Both the position numbers and the translations under genes were made by a program. 25,202 bases of DNA. It comes from JBMOLK01 sp049325575 (GTDB lineage Bacteria; Bacillota; Clostridia; Acetivibrionales; Acetivibrionaceae). The DNA lies in the NCBI GenBank assembly GCA_049325575.1, contig JBMOLK010000008.1:1-25202 (forward strand), read 5' to 3'. A model generated the notes under the pieces. The model ran no database searches, had not been told where the DNA came from, and saw only the letters and a list, made by a program, of their open reading frames with translations. This document shows, piece after piece, positions 6,377 to 13,781 of the stretch (within the stretch, counting starts at the first letter, position 1; each line of letters begins with the position of its first letter).

Positions 6377-7135
6377 TTGGATATAAAACTTAAAGAAAAT
6401 GAAAGAATAGATGATTTACAGTATAAAGGCTTAAAGCTAATACAGAAGGAAGATGGATTTTGCTTTGGGCTTGATGCAGTGTTACTTGCAAATTTTGCTG
6501 ACGTTAAAAAAGATGACAATGTAATAGACCTTGGTACAGGTACAGGAATCGTTGCCCTGCTTATTGCGGGAAAGACTAAGGCAAAGTCGGTAACAGGCCT
6601 TGAAATCCAGGACGAAATGGCAGAAATGGCCGGAAGAAGTGTTGAGATGAACAATCTTGGCGGCAGGGTCAGGATTGTACGGGGGGATATAAAAGAAAGT
6701 GTTAATTTGTTTGGAGCCTCGAAATTTAACGTAGTTGTTTCAAATCCCCCGTATATGAACCAGGGCGGCGGGCTTTTAAATGTAAGTGATACAAAGGCTG
6801 TTTCAAGACATGAAATATTGTGTACTTTAGAAGATGTTATAAAGGCATCGGACAGGCTTTTGGTCCCGGGTGGTCAGTTTGCCATGGTTCACAGGCCGGA
6901 CAGGCTTGTTGATATAATCTGGCTCATGAGAAAGTACTCCATAGAGCCAAAATACATAAGATTTGTGCACCCGTCACCTTATAAAAAAGCCAATCTTCTT
7001 CTTATAAAGGGGGCAAGACAGGGAAGACCCCAGCTTAAAATGATGGAACCATTGTATGTCTATGACGAGACTGGAAAGTATTCAAGGGAAATAAATGAAA
7101 TTTATTGCAGAGAGGTAAGCGGTATTGAACAATAA
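6377..7135 (+). CDS. trmN6: tRNA1(Val) A37 N6-methyltransferase (TrmN6/YabB family)
   Basis: This is a SAM-dependent class I methyltransferase of the TrmN6/YfiC/YabB family, which makes N6-methyladenosine at position 37 of tRNA-Val in E. coli. SAM motif I is VIDLGTGTGI (residues 49-58), and the amino-methyltransferase motif IV is NPPY (123-126). The N-terminal GFCFGLDAVLLANF is a family signature. The C-terminal SPYKKANLLLIKGARQGRPQL also fits. The start is not ATG. TTG at 6377 has AGGTG (6366-6370) 6 nt upstream and gives the usual MDIKLKENE beginning. GTG at 6368 would add three residues but overlaps that ribosome binding site. The 3' end overlaps rsmI by 11 nt. The target tRNA in this organism is inferred from homology. 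Confidence 0.85.
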   Translation: MDIKLKENERIDDLQYKGLKLIQKEDGFCFGLDAVLLANFADVKKDDNVIDLGTGTGIVALLIAGKTKAKSVTGLEIQDEMAEMAGRSVEMNNLGGRVRIVRGDIKESVNLFGASKFNVVVSNPPYMNQGGGLLNVSDTKAVSRHEILCTLEDVIKASDRLLVPGGQFAMVHRPDRLVDIIWLMRKYSIEPKYIRFVHPSPYKKANLLLIKGARQGRPQLKMMEPLYVYDETGKYSREINEIYCREVSGIEQ

Positions 7136-7967
7136 AGGCATATTGTATCTTGTAGCAACGCCCATAGGGAATCTTGAGGACATAACCTTAAGAGCTTTAA
7201 GAGTTTTAAACGAGGTGGATTTAATTGCTGCTGAAGATACCAGGCAGACTATGAAGCTTCTTAACCATTTTGAGATAAAGAAAACTCTTGTAAGCTATTA
7301 TGAGCATAACAAAAAGGTAAAGGGCAATTTTCTTATCGGCCAGCTTCTGGAAGGGAAAAATATTGCTTTAGTGTCTGATGCAGGCACACCGGGTATTTCA
7401 GATCCCGGGGAGGATATTGTCAGGCTCTGTATTGAAAATGAAATCCAGGTTACAATGGTGCCGGGTCCTGTTGCTGCTGTCACCGGCCTGGTTTTATCGG
7501 GCCTTACCGCAGGCAGGTTTGCATTTGAAGGATTTCTTCCCATGAATAAAAGGGCTAGAAAAGAGCGGATAAACACTCTAAAGGATGAGGTTAGGACTAT
7601 AGTATTTTATGAAGCTCCCCACAAGCTTACATATACATTAAAGGACCTATATGATGCTCTGGGAAACAGAAGAATAGTACTGGCCCGGGAGCTTACAAAA
7701 AAGTTTGAAGAGATCATAAGATGCAATTTGGATGAGGCTATATCAAAATACGAGAGTGAATCTCCAAGGGGAGAGTACGTATTGATGGTTGAAGGTGCAA
7801 ATGAAGAAGAAATACTGGAAGCCAATAAGAATAAGTGGGATATTATGAGCCTTAAAGAACACTATGAGATGTATGCTGCTCAAGGGATGGACAAGAAACT
7901 GGCTATGAAAAAGGTTGCTGAAGACAGGGGGATAAGCAAGAGGGAAGTATATAACAGCTTGATATAG
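7125..7967 (+). CDS. rsmI: 16S rRNA 2'-O-ribose C1402 methyltransferase
   Basis: RsmI methylates the 2'-O of C1402 in 16S rRNA, in the decoding centre of the 30S subunit. It belongs to the tetrapyrrole-methylase fold. Signatures are LYLVATPIGNLEDITLRAL (residues 7-25), AAEDTRQTMKLL (35-46), LVSDAGTPGISDPGE (83-97) and the following VPGPVAAVTGLVLSG. The C-terminal 45 residues form a small helical domain seen in Gram-positive RsmI proteins. Length (280 aa) is normal. The start is TTG 7125, with AGAGGT 8 nt upstream inside the end of trmN6, so the two genes are translationally coupled. This pair matches yabB-yabC of B. subtilis, although the intervening yazA (GIY-YIG) gene is missing. Confidence 0.93.
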   Translation: MNNKGILYLVATPIGNLEDITLRALRVLNEVDLIAAEDTRQTMKLLNHFEIKKTLVSYYEHNKKVKGNFLIGQLLEGKNIALVSDAGTPGISDPGEDIVRLCIENEIQVTMVPGPVAAVTGLVLSGLTAGRFAFEGFLPMNKRARKERINTLKDEVRTIVFYEAPHKLTYTLKDLYDALGNRRIVLARELTKKFEEIIRCNLDEAISKYESESPRGEYVLMVEGANEEEILEANKNKWDIMSLKEHYEMYAAQGMDKKLAMKKVAEDRGISKREVYNSLI

Positions 7968-7996
7968 CTGTATATGGAAATAAAGGCAAAATAAAA

Positions 7997-8020
7997 GGAG
8001 TTTGACAATTATCAAACTCC
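7997..8020. terminator. Bidirectional terminator between rsmI and abrB
   Basis: GGAGTTTGA (7997-8005) and TCAAACTCC (8012-8020) form a perfect 9-bp stem with a 6-nt loop between the converging rsmI and abrB genes. On the minus strand the stem is followed by TTTTATTTTG, a good T-tract for abrB. On the plus strand the tract is weaker (AATTATTT). Confidence 0.8.
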
Positions 8021-8043
8021 AATTATTTCAGTTAAAGGTGCTA

Positions 8044-8283
8044 TTATTTCTTTAATTCTCTCATGCAATCAGGGCATATGTTTTTACCTTTGTAAACTGT
8101 TACGTCTTTTGCATTTCCGCAGAATATGCAAGCCGGTTCATACTTTTTAAGTATAATAGTAGCACCGTCAACGTAAATTTCAAGAGCATCCTTCTCTGCT
8201 ATATCGAGTGTTCTTCTAAGTTCGATAGGGAGAACCACCCTTCCTAGCTCATCAACTTTTCTTACAATTCCAGTAGACTTCAT
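8044..8283 (-). CDS. abrB: AbrB/SpoVT-family transition-state regulator with C-terminal zinc ribbon
   Basis: This is an AbrB-type DNA-binding protein, a small dimeric swapped-hairpin transcription factor. In Bacillus AbrB represses post-exponential functions until Spo0A relieves it. Residues 1-47 carry the SpoVT-AbrB domain: MKSTGIVRKVDELGRVVLP, then IELRRTLDIAEKDALEIYVD. The C-terminal half has a zinc ribbon (C52, C55, C70, C73) typical of clostridial AbrB homologs. GGAGG lies close upstream of the ATG at 8283, and a near-consensus promoter precedes it. It converges with rsmI and diverges from nurA. Position after yabC matches B. subtilis abrB. Clostridia often have several paralogs, so the exact regulon is unknown. 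Confidence 0.92.
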   Translation of the reverse strand: MKSTGIVRKVDELGRVVLPIELRRTLDIAEKDALEIYVDGATIILKKYEPACIFCGNAKDVTVYKGKNICPDCMRELKK

Positions 8284-8330
8284 AATAATCCTCCTCCAAT
8301 ATTACAGTATTCGACAAACTTTGCACTTTC

Positions 8331-8359
8331 ATGATACCATAAATGCCAATAATAGTCAA
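8331..8359 (-). promoter_or_regulatory. Sigma-A promoter of abrB
   Basis: On the minus strand TTGACT (8359-8354) is followed by 17 nt and TATCAT (8336-8331), each 5/6 to consensus with ideal spacing. The predicted start of transcription is about 40 nt before the ATG. AbrB proteins commonly autoregulate, so an operator may overlap. Confidence 0.7.
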
Positions 8360-8405
8360 CAATAAATTTAAAAAACTTCAAGAAAATTCAAATATAATTT
8401 ATGGA

Positions 8406-8411
8406 TATAAT
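8406..8411 (+). promoter_or_regulatory. Candidate -10 box for nurA-herA
   Basis: A perfect TATAAT lies 41 nt upstream of the nurA ATG in an AT-rich stretch. No good -35 is present at 16-18 nt, so the call is weak. Confidence 0.25.
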
Positions 8412-8451
8412 GTAAGTTAGTACAAGAATATTCTTTTACGGGAGGCTGAAA

Positions 8452-9453
8452 ATGCTCCAAATAAACAATCAGCTAAAAAACAAGTTACTTGATTTAAATA
8501 CTAGGATATTAAGTAAGTATGAGGCCTTGTACAATGATTTAGCCAAAAATTTACTGGTAAACTTAATAGAATTACACTTAGACGAAATTCGACAAGTTAG
8601 GCGTTTTGATGTCTATGAAATAAATAACTGTTTGGTTAAAAAAGGTCTGGTGGCAGTTGACGGGTCAATAAATACTATTGGGTCCACTTATCCTCATTAT
8701 GTGTCGATTATGCAGGCTATTGCCAAGAATACTTTAAAAGACTCAAAAGAAGTTTTGAGATGTGATATTCACAGCCCGCTTCTAAATAATACTGACTGTT
8801 ATGATACTGATGAAGAGATGGACGTACTCCCTGAAAAGGACAGGGATGACAGGATCAGGTCCGCTAAACTTGCAAGACTGGAGCTTGAAGCTTCCATTGA
8901 GTCAATGATAACCGATAAGCCATCTGTAGTGTTTATGGACGGGTCACTAACGCGCTACAAAATCCAGTGCGGCCAGCTTTGGTATGAATTTAAGAAGACT
9001 GCACTTCAAAATGATGTCTGTGTTGCGGGTATAGTTGAGGAAATTAAAACAAGCTTGATTTCCAAGGCCCTAAAAGGCCATATACCCCAGAGCATGGAAA
9101 GCATGTTTGACAGGGAAATACTGTTTGGTGTTCTGGAATACGGTCAGGTTCTGATGCTTAAAAACTTCAGGGAAGAGGACGGCATAAGAAAGTGTTTTAT
9201 GAGAAGCTCAAGAGACCCCCATGTAGTGGCGATAGACATGTTAGAGGAGCAGTCGGATAAAATGCTGGAAGTTGCAAGACTGGTACTTTCTCTAACTCCG
9301 GAAAACAGCAGGGGTATACCGGTGTGGCTTGACATAGTGGACAGCGAAGTCAGGATATCTGATAAGATGATGAATGCACTGGTCGAAACATATATTGATT
9401 CTTCGGTTAGAAACATGCTGTTTGTTGCAAAAAGGGAGAACAGAATATTATAG
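8452..9453 (+). CDS. nurA: NurA-domain nuclease
   Basis: NurA is a 5'-3' nuclease that works with the HerA translocase in DNA end resection in archaea. Bacterial homologs are less studied. The NurA catalytic core is marked by two DGS motifs: VAVDGSINTIGS (residues 68-79, Asp70) and VFMDGSLTRYK (160-170, Asp163). Both lie on beta-strands and are expected to bind Mn2+. The C-terminal part VAIDMLEEQSD and GIPVWLDIVDSEVRISD also fits. Length (333 aa) is typical. GGGAGG sits 7 nt before the ATG. The herA gene follows 17 nt downstream with overlapping translation signals, so the pair is one operon. No Sir2, DUF4297 or other defence effector is adjacent, so DNA repair is the simpler reading. Confidence 0.87.
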   Translation: MLQINNQLKNKLLDLNTRILSKYEALYNDLAKNLLVNLIELHLDEIRQVRRFDVYEINNCLVKKGLVAVDGSINTIGSTYPHYVSIMQAIAKNTLKDSKEVLRCDIHSPLLNNTDCYDTDEEMDVLPEKDRDDRIRSAKLARLELEASIESMITDKPSVVFMDGSLTRYKIQCGQLWYEFKKTALQNDVCVAGIVEEIKTSLISKALKGHIPQSMESMFDREILFGVLEYGQVLMLKNFREEDGIRKCFMRSSRDPHVVAIDMLEEQSDKMLEVARLVLSLTPENSRGIPVWLDIVDSEVRISDKMMNALVETYIDSSVRNMLFVAKRENRIL

Positions 9454-9470
9454 GAGGGGAGGGTAATGCT

Positions 9471-11312
9471 ATGCAGGTTGTAGGCATAACAACCCAGCAT
9501 GAAATATGGGTTGCATCAAAAGAGCGGAAATTTAGAATAAACGAGATACTAATAATAGAAGATAAGTTTCAGGGACCTCAAAAGGGAGAGGTTGTTGAAA
9601 CCAGTTCGTACAACAGGTATATTCCCATGGCTATGAACAGTGCCATGGTTGACCAGCAGGTTTTAAAATCTCTTGAGGCTCTGGGCTATGACGTAAACGG
9701 GGACACTATTAACATTGCCAAAGTAAGGCTTCTCATTGAAGCACAATACCCGGTTGAGACCGGGGCGCAGGTCAGGCTCCCTGCATTTAGTGAAGTAAAG
9801 GGTTTACTGATTGGTGCAAAGCCCGAAAGAGGTCTGATACTTGGTACAGTTAGAAGCACTGAGGAACTGGCAGATGGTATGGATGAGGAATTAAAAAATG
9901 TATGCTGTCTTTATGAAGATGGCAGTGCTATAGCTCAGAACGGAGTACCCTTCATCTTTGACATATATAAGATGAACCAGTATCCCCATATAGGGGTATT
10001 TGGAGGATCGGGATCTGGTAAGTCCTTTGCATTAAGGGTAATGCTGGAAGAGATTATGAAGCTTAATATACCTGCAGTTGTATTTGATCCCCACTTTGAA
10101 ATGGACTTTTCCATTCCAAACTGTAATCTTGGAGAAGGACATAGAGTGGACTTCCAGGGAAAATATAAGTGCCTTCAAATAGGTTTTCATGTTGGTGTGA
10201 ACTTTTCCACCCTGACTACGGCAGATTTAAAGAACCTGTTGTCGGCTTCCGGCCAGCTGTCCGACTCCATGTGCAATGCCGTTGATATACTGCATAAGAG
10301 AAAGGACAGCTATCAGAGCTTTAGCGACAGGCTGGAGCTTCTGGCAGAAAGCCTTGAAGAAGGTAAAAGCAGTATCCAGGCAAGACTAAACAGCATACAC
10401 GATCCTTATGAGAAAAAAAGGTGTGAAGAGTGTCTAAAGCTCATTGGCGAGTATGGGAATGTGATACCGCTGCAGTCTGTAAAGGGTGTATCGTGGAGGC
10501 TTAGAAGGCTTTATAATGACGGAATATTCAGTAACGATATAAAACCCATCGAAGATGGATTAAAGGGAGGCAAGCTCCTGGTCATACAAGGCCATTCAAG
10601 ACTTTTGCAGGTCTTTGCCACATACCTTTTAAACAATCTCTATCAAAAGAGGAGAAATTACAGGGATGCCCAGTTTAAAAATGCAGTAGAAGAGTATTTT
10701 CCACCGTTTATTGTAGTTACAGACGAGGCCCATAACTTTGCTCCAAAGGCACTGGAGTCACCAGCAAAATCTGTGATTAAGGAGATTTCCCAGGAAGGCA
10801 GAAAGTATGGAGTATTTTTAATACTTGCAACCCAAAGGCCCACTCTTTTAGATGAGACTATAACGGCGCAGCTTAACAGTAAATTTGTTTTCAGAACGGT
10901 AAGGGGCTCTGATATTACAACCATTAAGGAAGAGACAGACCTTACACAGGATGAGGCCAAGAGGCTTCCCTATCTTCGCTCGGGGGATACCTTTATTTCA
11001 TCAGCGATTATGGGAAGGACAATTGCAGCAAGAATAAGAATGTCATGGACTGAAAGCCCCCATACTTCAAATCCTTTTGACGAGCTTGGCGAGAAGCTAA
11101 GGCAGGAAGAGGACAGGACCATAGAGGTTATCAAGGAGTACCTTCCTATAATTGAGGCTAATCTTCTTAAGGTGTGTGGGGATATTTCAAGTGAAAAGAA
11201 TATGGTTATGGAAGTTGAGGCGTTAAAGTCGAAACTTGAGTTTCTTGTGGAAAAGGGGAAGCTTCGGAAGAGGAAAACACCTTTTGGAGTGATGTTCGAA
11301 GAGAACAGCTGA
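9471..11312 (+). CDS. herA: HerA-type FtsK-fold ATPase / bipolar DNA helicase
   Basis: HerA is a hexameric FtsK/VirB4-fold ATP-driven DNA translocase that partners NurA. Residues 1-100 form an N-terminal HAS-barrel-like domain. Walker A is GGSGSGKS (178-185). Walker B is FIVVTDEAHNFAP (near 412-424). The sensor-type segment EGRKYGVFLILATQRP and the following LLDETITAQLNSKFVFR (near 441-474) give the conserved Gln and Arg residues. The C-terminal third (ARIRMSWTESPHTSNPF onward) is the usual brace plus a helical tail. Length (613 aa) is normal. GGAGGG 7 nt before ATG 9471 decides the start. An earlier ATG at 9466 is in another frame and stops quickly. Confidence 0.9.
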   Translation: MQVVGITTQHEIWVASKERKFRINEILIIEDKFQGPQKGEVVETSSYNRYIPMAMNSAMVDQQVLKSLEALGYDVNGDTINIAKVRLLIEAQYPVETGAQVRLPAFSEVKGLLIGAKPERGLILGTVRSTEELADGMDEELKNVCCLYEDGSAIAQNGVPFIFDIYKMNQYPHIGVFGGSGSGKSFALRVMLEEIMKLNIPAVVFDPHFEMDFSIPNCNLGEGHRVDFQGKYKCLQIGFHVGVNFSTLTTADLKNLLSASGQLSDSMCNAVDILHKRKDSYQSFSDRLELLAESLEEGKSSIQARLNSIHDPYEKKRCEECLKLIGEYGNVIPLQSVKGVSWRLRRLYNDGIFSNDIKPIEDGLKGGKLLVIQGHSRLLQVFATYLLNNLYQKRRNYRDAQFKNAVEEYFPPFIVVTDEAHNFAPKALESPAKSVIKEISQEGRKYGVFLILATQRPTLLDETITAQLNSKFVFRTVRGSDITTIKEETDLTQDEAKRLPYLRSGDTFISSAIMGRTIAARIRMSWTESPHTSNPFDELGEKLRQEEDRTIEVIKEYLPIIEANLLKVCGDISSEKNMVMEVEALKSKLEFLVEKGKLRKRKTPFGVMFEENS

Positions 11313-11332
11313 AGGGAATATTAATACACCTG

Positions 11333-11384
11333 CCCTCATATACATTATTAGGTATGTACTAATAAAAGTGTATGAGGGTTTTGT
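11333..11384 (+). terminator. Terminator-like two-stem hairpin that covers the spmA ribosome binding site
   Basis: CCCTCATA-TA-CA (11333-11344) pairs with TGTATGAGGG (11369-11378), leaving a two-base bulge. It encloses a second stem, TTATTAG/CTAATAA (11345-11351 with 11359-11365). The outer stem is followed by TTTTGTTGT. It looks like the intrinsic terminator of nurA-herA. The GAGGG at 11374-11378 in its 3' arm is also the only ribosome binding site for spmA, so folding would block both transcription and spmA translation. Confidence 0.65.
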
Positions 11385-11385
11385 T

Positions 11386-11988
11386 GTGCTTAATTATATT
11401 TGGTTTGGAATGCTGGTCGTAGGATTTGCAGTAGGTATAATGAACGGTAGGGTAAATGAAGTCACACAGGCGGTTGTGGACTCCTCTAAAAATGCCATAG
11501 AGCTTAGTATAGGACTTCTTGGGATTATGTGCCTTTGGACGGGACTTATGGGAATTGCTGAAAAGAGCGGAATCATCAGAGGAATTGCAAGGATCGTAAG
11601 ACCCGTAATGAGGTTTTTGTTTCCCGGAATACCTAAGGGTCATCCCGCAAGCGGTGCCATAGTTATGAACCTGGTGGCGAATTTCCTTGGATTAGGAAAT
11701 GCTGCTACACCTTTGGGACTAAAAGCAATGGGTGAGCTTCAAAAGTTAAACCCTTCAAAGGATACTTCCACAAACGAAATGAGTATGTTCCTTGTTTTAA
11801 ATACAGCCTGCATACAGTTTATATCGGCAACAATTATAGCGGTGAGAGCTGCTGCCGGGTCTAAAAGCCCGACTGAAATTATCGGTACCATCTGGGTGGC
11901 AACCATATGTGCTACTACTGCTGGTGTCATTGCAGCCAAAATATTATCATCCTTTTATGCAAATAGAATGAGGCGGGGTAGAACATGA
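11386..11988 (+). CDS. spmA: Spore maturation protein A
   Basis: SpmA is an integral membrane protein needed with SpmB for full spore-core dehydration in Bacillus and Clostridium. It belongs to the nucleoside-recognition (gate) domain family. The N-terminus LNYIWFGMLVVGFAVGIMNG (residues 2-21) is a membrane helix. LSIGLLGIMCLWTGLMGIAE, the FPGIPKGHPASGAIVMNLVA segment and the hallmark LGLGNAATPLGLKAMGELQ follow. Several more helices complete the protein, and a basic tail (NRMRRGR) ends it. I prefer GTG 11386, which has GAGGG 7 nt upstream. A GTG at 11368 adds six residues (MYEGFV) but lies inside the hairpin without its own ribosome binding site. The TGA overlaps the spmB ATG (ATGA), so the pair is coupled. 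Confidence 0.92.
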   Translation: MLNYIWFGMLVVGFAVGIMNGRVNEVTQAVVDSSKNAIELSIGLLGIMCLWTGLMGIAEKSGIIRGIARIVRPVMRFLFPGIPKGHPASGAIVMNLVANFLGLGNAATPLGLKAMGELQKLNPSKDTSTNEMSMFLVLNTACIQFISATIIAVRAAAGSKSPTEIIGTIWVATICATTAGVIAAKILSSFYANRMRRGRT

Positions 11989-12518
11989 ATATCATAAAGG
12001 AATTATCTTCGTATGCTATTCCTACAATTTTTTTGATTATACTGTCTGCAGGGATGTACAGGGAAGTAAAGGTCTATGACGTTTTTATCGAGGGAGCAAA
12101 GGAAGGCATAACTACAGTTCTAAGGATCATTCCACCGCTGGTGGGACTTATGGTTGCAGTTGGGGTTTTCAGGGCGTCAGGAGCGTTGGATCTTCTTGTT
12201 TATGCTGCCAAACCCCTTACAAACCTTCTTAGAATTCCATCGGAGACCCTTCCGTTGGTTTTCCTAAGGCCTATTTCAGGCAGTGCTTCTTTGGCTCTTG
12301 TATCCGATATATTCAAGGTACACGGCCCCGACTCTTTTGTAGGAAGGGTTGCATCCACTCTGATGGGCTCTACCGAGACCATATTTTATACTCTTGCAGT
12401 ATATTTTGGCTCGGTAGGTATTAAGAATATCAGGTATACCCTTGCGGCAGCATTGATTGCAGATCTGGCAAGTGTTGTTGCTTCCGTATGGATATGTACT
12501 GTTGTTTTCGGAGGATAA
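11985..12518 (+). CDS. spmB: Spore maturation protein B
   Basis: SpmB is the membrane partner of SpmA, and loss of either gives spores with high core water. The protein has 177 residues and about five hydrophobic segments. Family signatures are LRIIPPLVGLMVAVGVFRAS (near 46-65), PLVFLRPISGSASLALVSD and GRVASTLMGSTETIFYTLAV. These are gate-domain features thought to form a transport pore, but the substrate is not known. GGGG (11975-11978) lies upstream, and the start overlaps the spmA stop in ATGA. It ends only 10 nt from the converging DUF2600 gene. The pair sits well away from other sporulation operons, as in many clostridia. Confidence 0.93.
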   Translation: MNIIKELSSYAIPTIFLIILSAGMYREVKVYDVFIEGAKEGITTVLRIIPPLVGLMVAVGVFRASGALDLLVYAAKPLTNLLRIPSETLPLVFLRPISGSASLALVSDIFKVHGPDSFVGRVASTLMGSTETIFYTLAVYFGSVGIKNIRYTLAAALIADLASVVASVWICTVVFGG

Positions 12519-12520
12519 AA

Positions 12521-12542
12521 CAGGCTATTTACAGTTTGCCTG
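12521..12542. terminator. Weak hairpin between spmB and the converging DUF2600 gene
   Basis: CAGGC (12521-12525) pairs with GCCTG (12538-12542) around a 12-nt loop and overlaps the minus-strand gene's stop. On the minus strand it is followed by TTTT. The stem is short, so this is a weak call. Confidence 0.35.
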
Positions 12543-13590
12543 AAAACCTTAAGAACCTTAAGAGACTATGGTAAAAGTTTGTTTTGGATCCTCCTTTTTT
12601 TAAGAGGTTTGAGCTTGCAAGTCTATTCATTCCCAGTTTCGCCTTTGGATTTGAAAGATATATGGCTGTGATACCCATAACCAAAGTTCTGTGGAATTCA
12701 GGATATTTAAGTGTATCACAGCTTTTTACGGCATGCTCCATAAAAAAAGAAATCCTATCTTCGCATTTTTTCAAGTTCTCATAATAATTTGTAAGATTAA
12801 AGCTGCCAAGGATTATGTCATCATTAGCATCAACAAAATGCTGGAGGAGCACTTGAAGGCCGCAGATCCATGGGTAGTAGGCCACACAGATATTTTCAAC
12901 TTCTTCCTGTGTAAGCTTAGGGTCGTATGCACAGGCAAATAATACAAAGATCAACAGCGTAGAGCCGGAGGCCGCACACATTTCCCAGTATGATATGCCA
13001 AGCTGTTTTTCCAGATGTCTGTCAGCCCATACCTTTATTCTTTCCTCCCTAAGGTCTTTATCCAGGTGCACATAGGTTTGAAAATCCGAATACATCTGGA
13101 CAAATTTTTTTATAGGTCCCATAACCAGGTTATATGAAGGCAGTTTGACTACCTCTCTTCTACACTTTTCTATCATTTCATTAATGCAGTTTATATCGTC
13201 ATTATTTAAATAGCTTAAATGACTGCTGCTTATTTTACGCTTTGGATCTACTGCATCTCTAAGAGATATATAGATCTGGCTGAATGTTGTCTCATCCTTC
13301 ACTTGTGATCTAGTGCATAAAAAATCAAGGTAATAGTCTAAAGCCTGAAACGAAACTATGAACTTTAATGCGTTATTTAGTTCTACTCCGGGATAAAGGG
13401 CATATATACCTGCCTCCCGGTTATGATGCTTACCCGGAGAGAGGTCGGACAAAGCTTGTCTCTCTAAAATATCCCTGCTTTTCTCTTCAAAAAGAAGTCT
13501 TTGTCTTTTCAGCATATAATCGGCTTTTGGGAATATGCTGTTTACGTACTTAATTATTAGTTTTGAGCCCTGGCAATACTTAGTATTCAC
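12529..13590 (-). CDS. ytpB: DUF2600 family protein, YtpB-like (tetraprenyl-beta-curcumene synthase type)
   Basis: DUF2600 includes B. subtilis YtpB, an all-helical terpene synthase that cyclises heptaprenyl (C35) diphosphate to tetraprenyl-beta-curcumene, a precursor of spore-associated sesquarterpenes. Family-like regions here are HHNREAGIYALYPGVELNN, the Asp-rich SFQALDYYLDFLCTR (Asp85 and Asp89), and the late metal-site candidate HFVDANDDIILGSFNL. The first differs slightly from the common DYLDNLCDR, so substrate could differ. I chose GTG 13590 because AGGAGG sits 6 nt upstream. An ATG at 13647 would add 19 residues but has no good ribosome binding site. There is no signal peptide, and the protein is probably peripheral at the membrane. 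It converges with spmB and lies between spmAB and comB, which supports a spore-related role by inference. Confidence 0.72.
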   Translation of the reverse strand: MNTKYCQGSKLIIKYVNSIFPKADYMLKRQRLLFEEKSRDILERQALSDLSPGKHHNREAGIYALYPGVELNNALKFIVSFQALDYYLDFLCTRSQVKDETTFSQIYISLRDAVDPKRKISSSHLSYLNNDDINCINEMIEKCRREVVKLPSYNLVMGPIKKFVQMYSDFQTYVHLDKDLREERIKVWADRHLEKQLGISYWEMCAASGSTLLIFVLFACAYDPKLTQEEVENICVAYYPWICGLQVLLQHFVDANDDIILGSFNLTNYYENLKKCEDRISFFMEHAVKSCDTLKYPEFHRTLVMGITAIYLSNPKAKLGMNRLASSNLLKKGGSKTNFYHSLLRFLRFSGKL

Positions 13591-13686
13591 GTTTTTCCTC
13601 CTCATGGGAATATAAAACCCACAACTTATACTTGCTATTAAATACATATTATTCCCATTTATATGTTTAGATAGTATCGATTATGC

Positions 13687-13692
13687 TATAAT
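13687..13692 (+). promoter_or_regulatory. Candidate -10 box upstream of comB
   Basis: TATAAT lies about 90 nt before the comB start. The best -35 (TGTTTA at 13664-13669, 17 nt upstream) is poor. If used, the transcript carries a 5' leader that contains the 31-nt repeat described separately. Confidence 0.3.
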
Positions 13693-13733
13693 CTAAAGCA
13701 AATCATATGTTTATCTTCAAAGTTTGCTATCTC

Positions 13734-13764
13734 TAAAGAGATGGAATTGTAAAAGTAGATAAAC
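13734..13764 (+). repeat. 31-nt leader repeat, copy A (upstream of comB)
   Basis: This copy is 28/31 identical to 15739-15769. The conserved pieces in order are TAAAGAGATGGAA, TGTA, AAG and AGATAAAC, with pyrimidine or A/T changes between them. Copy A contains ATG GAA TTG TAA, a three-codon reading frame, and lies 17 nt before the comB start. Its 5' edge also forms a small dyad, ATCTCT-AA-AGAGAT (13729-13742). Confidence 0.6.
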
Positions 13765-13781
13765 CTGCTGGAGGGATCTGT

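Noticed and set aside
8452..11312. Novel phage-defence island around nurA-herA
   Set aside because: No defence effector, integrase, repeats or composition shift nearby; neighbours are abrB and spmAB.
12584..12942. Plus-strand frames of 66 and 83 codons inside the YtpB-like gene
   Set aside because: Antisense shadows of a long conserved minus-strand gene; no ribosome binding sites.
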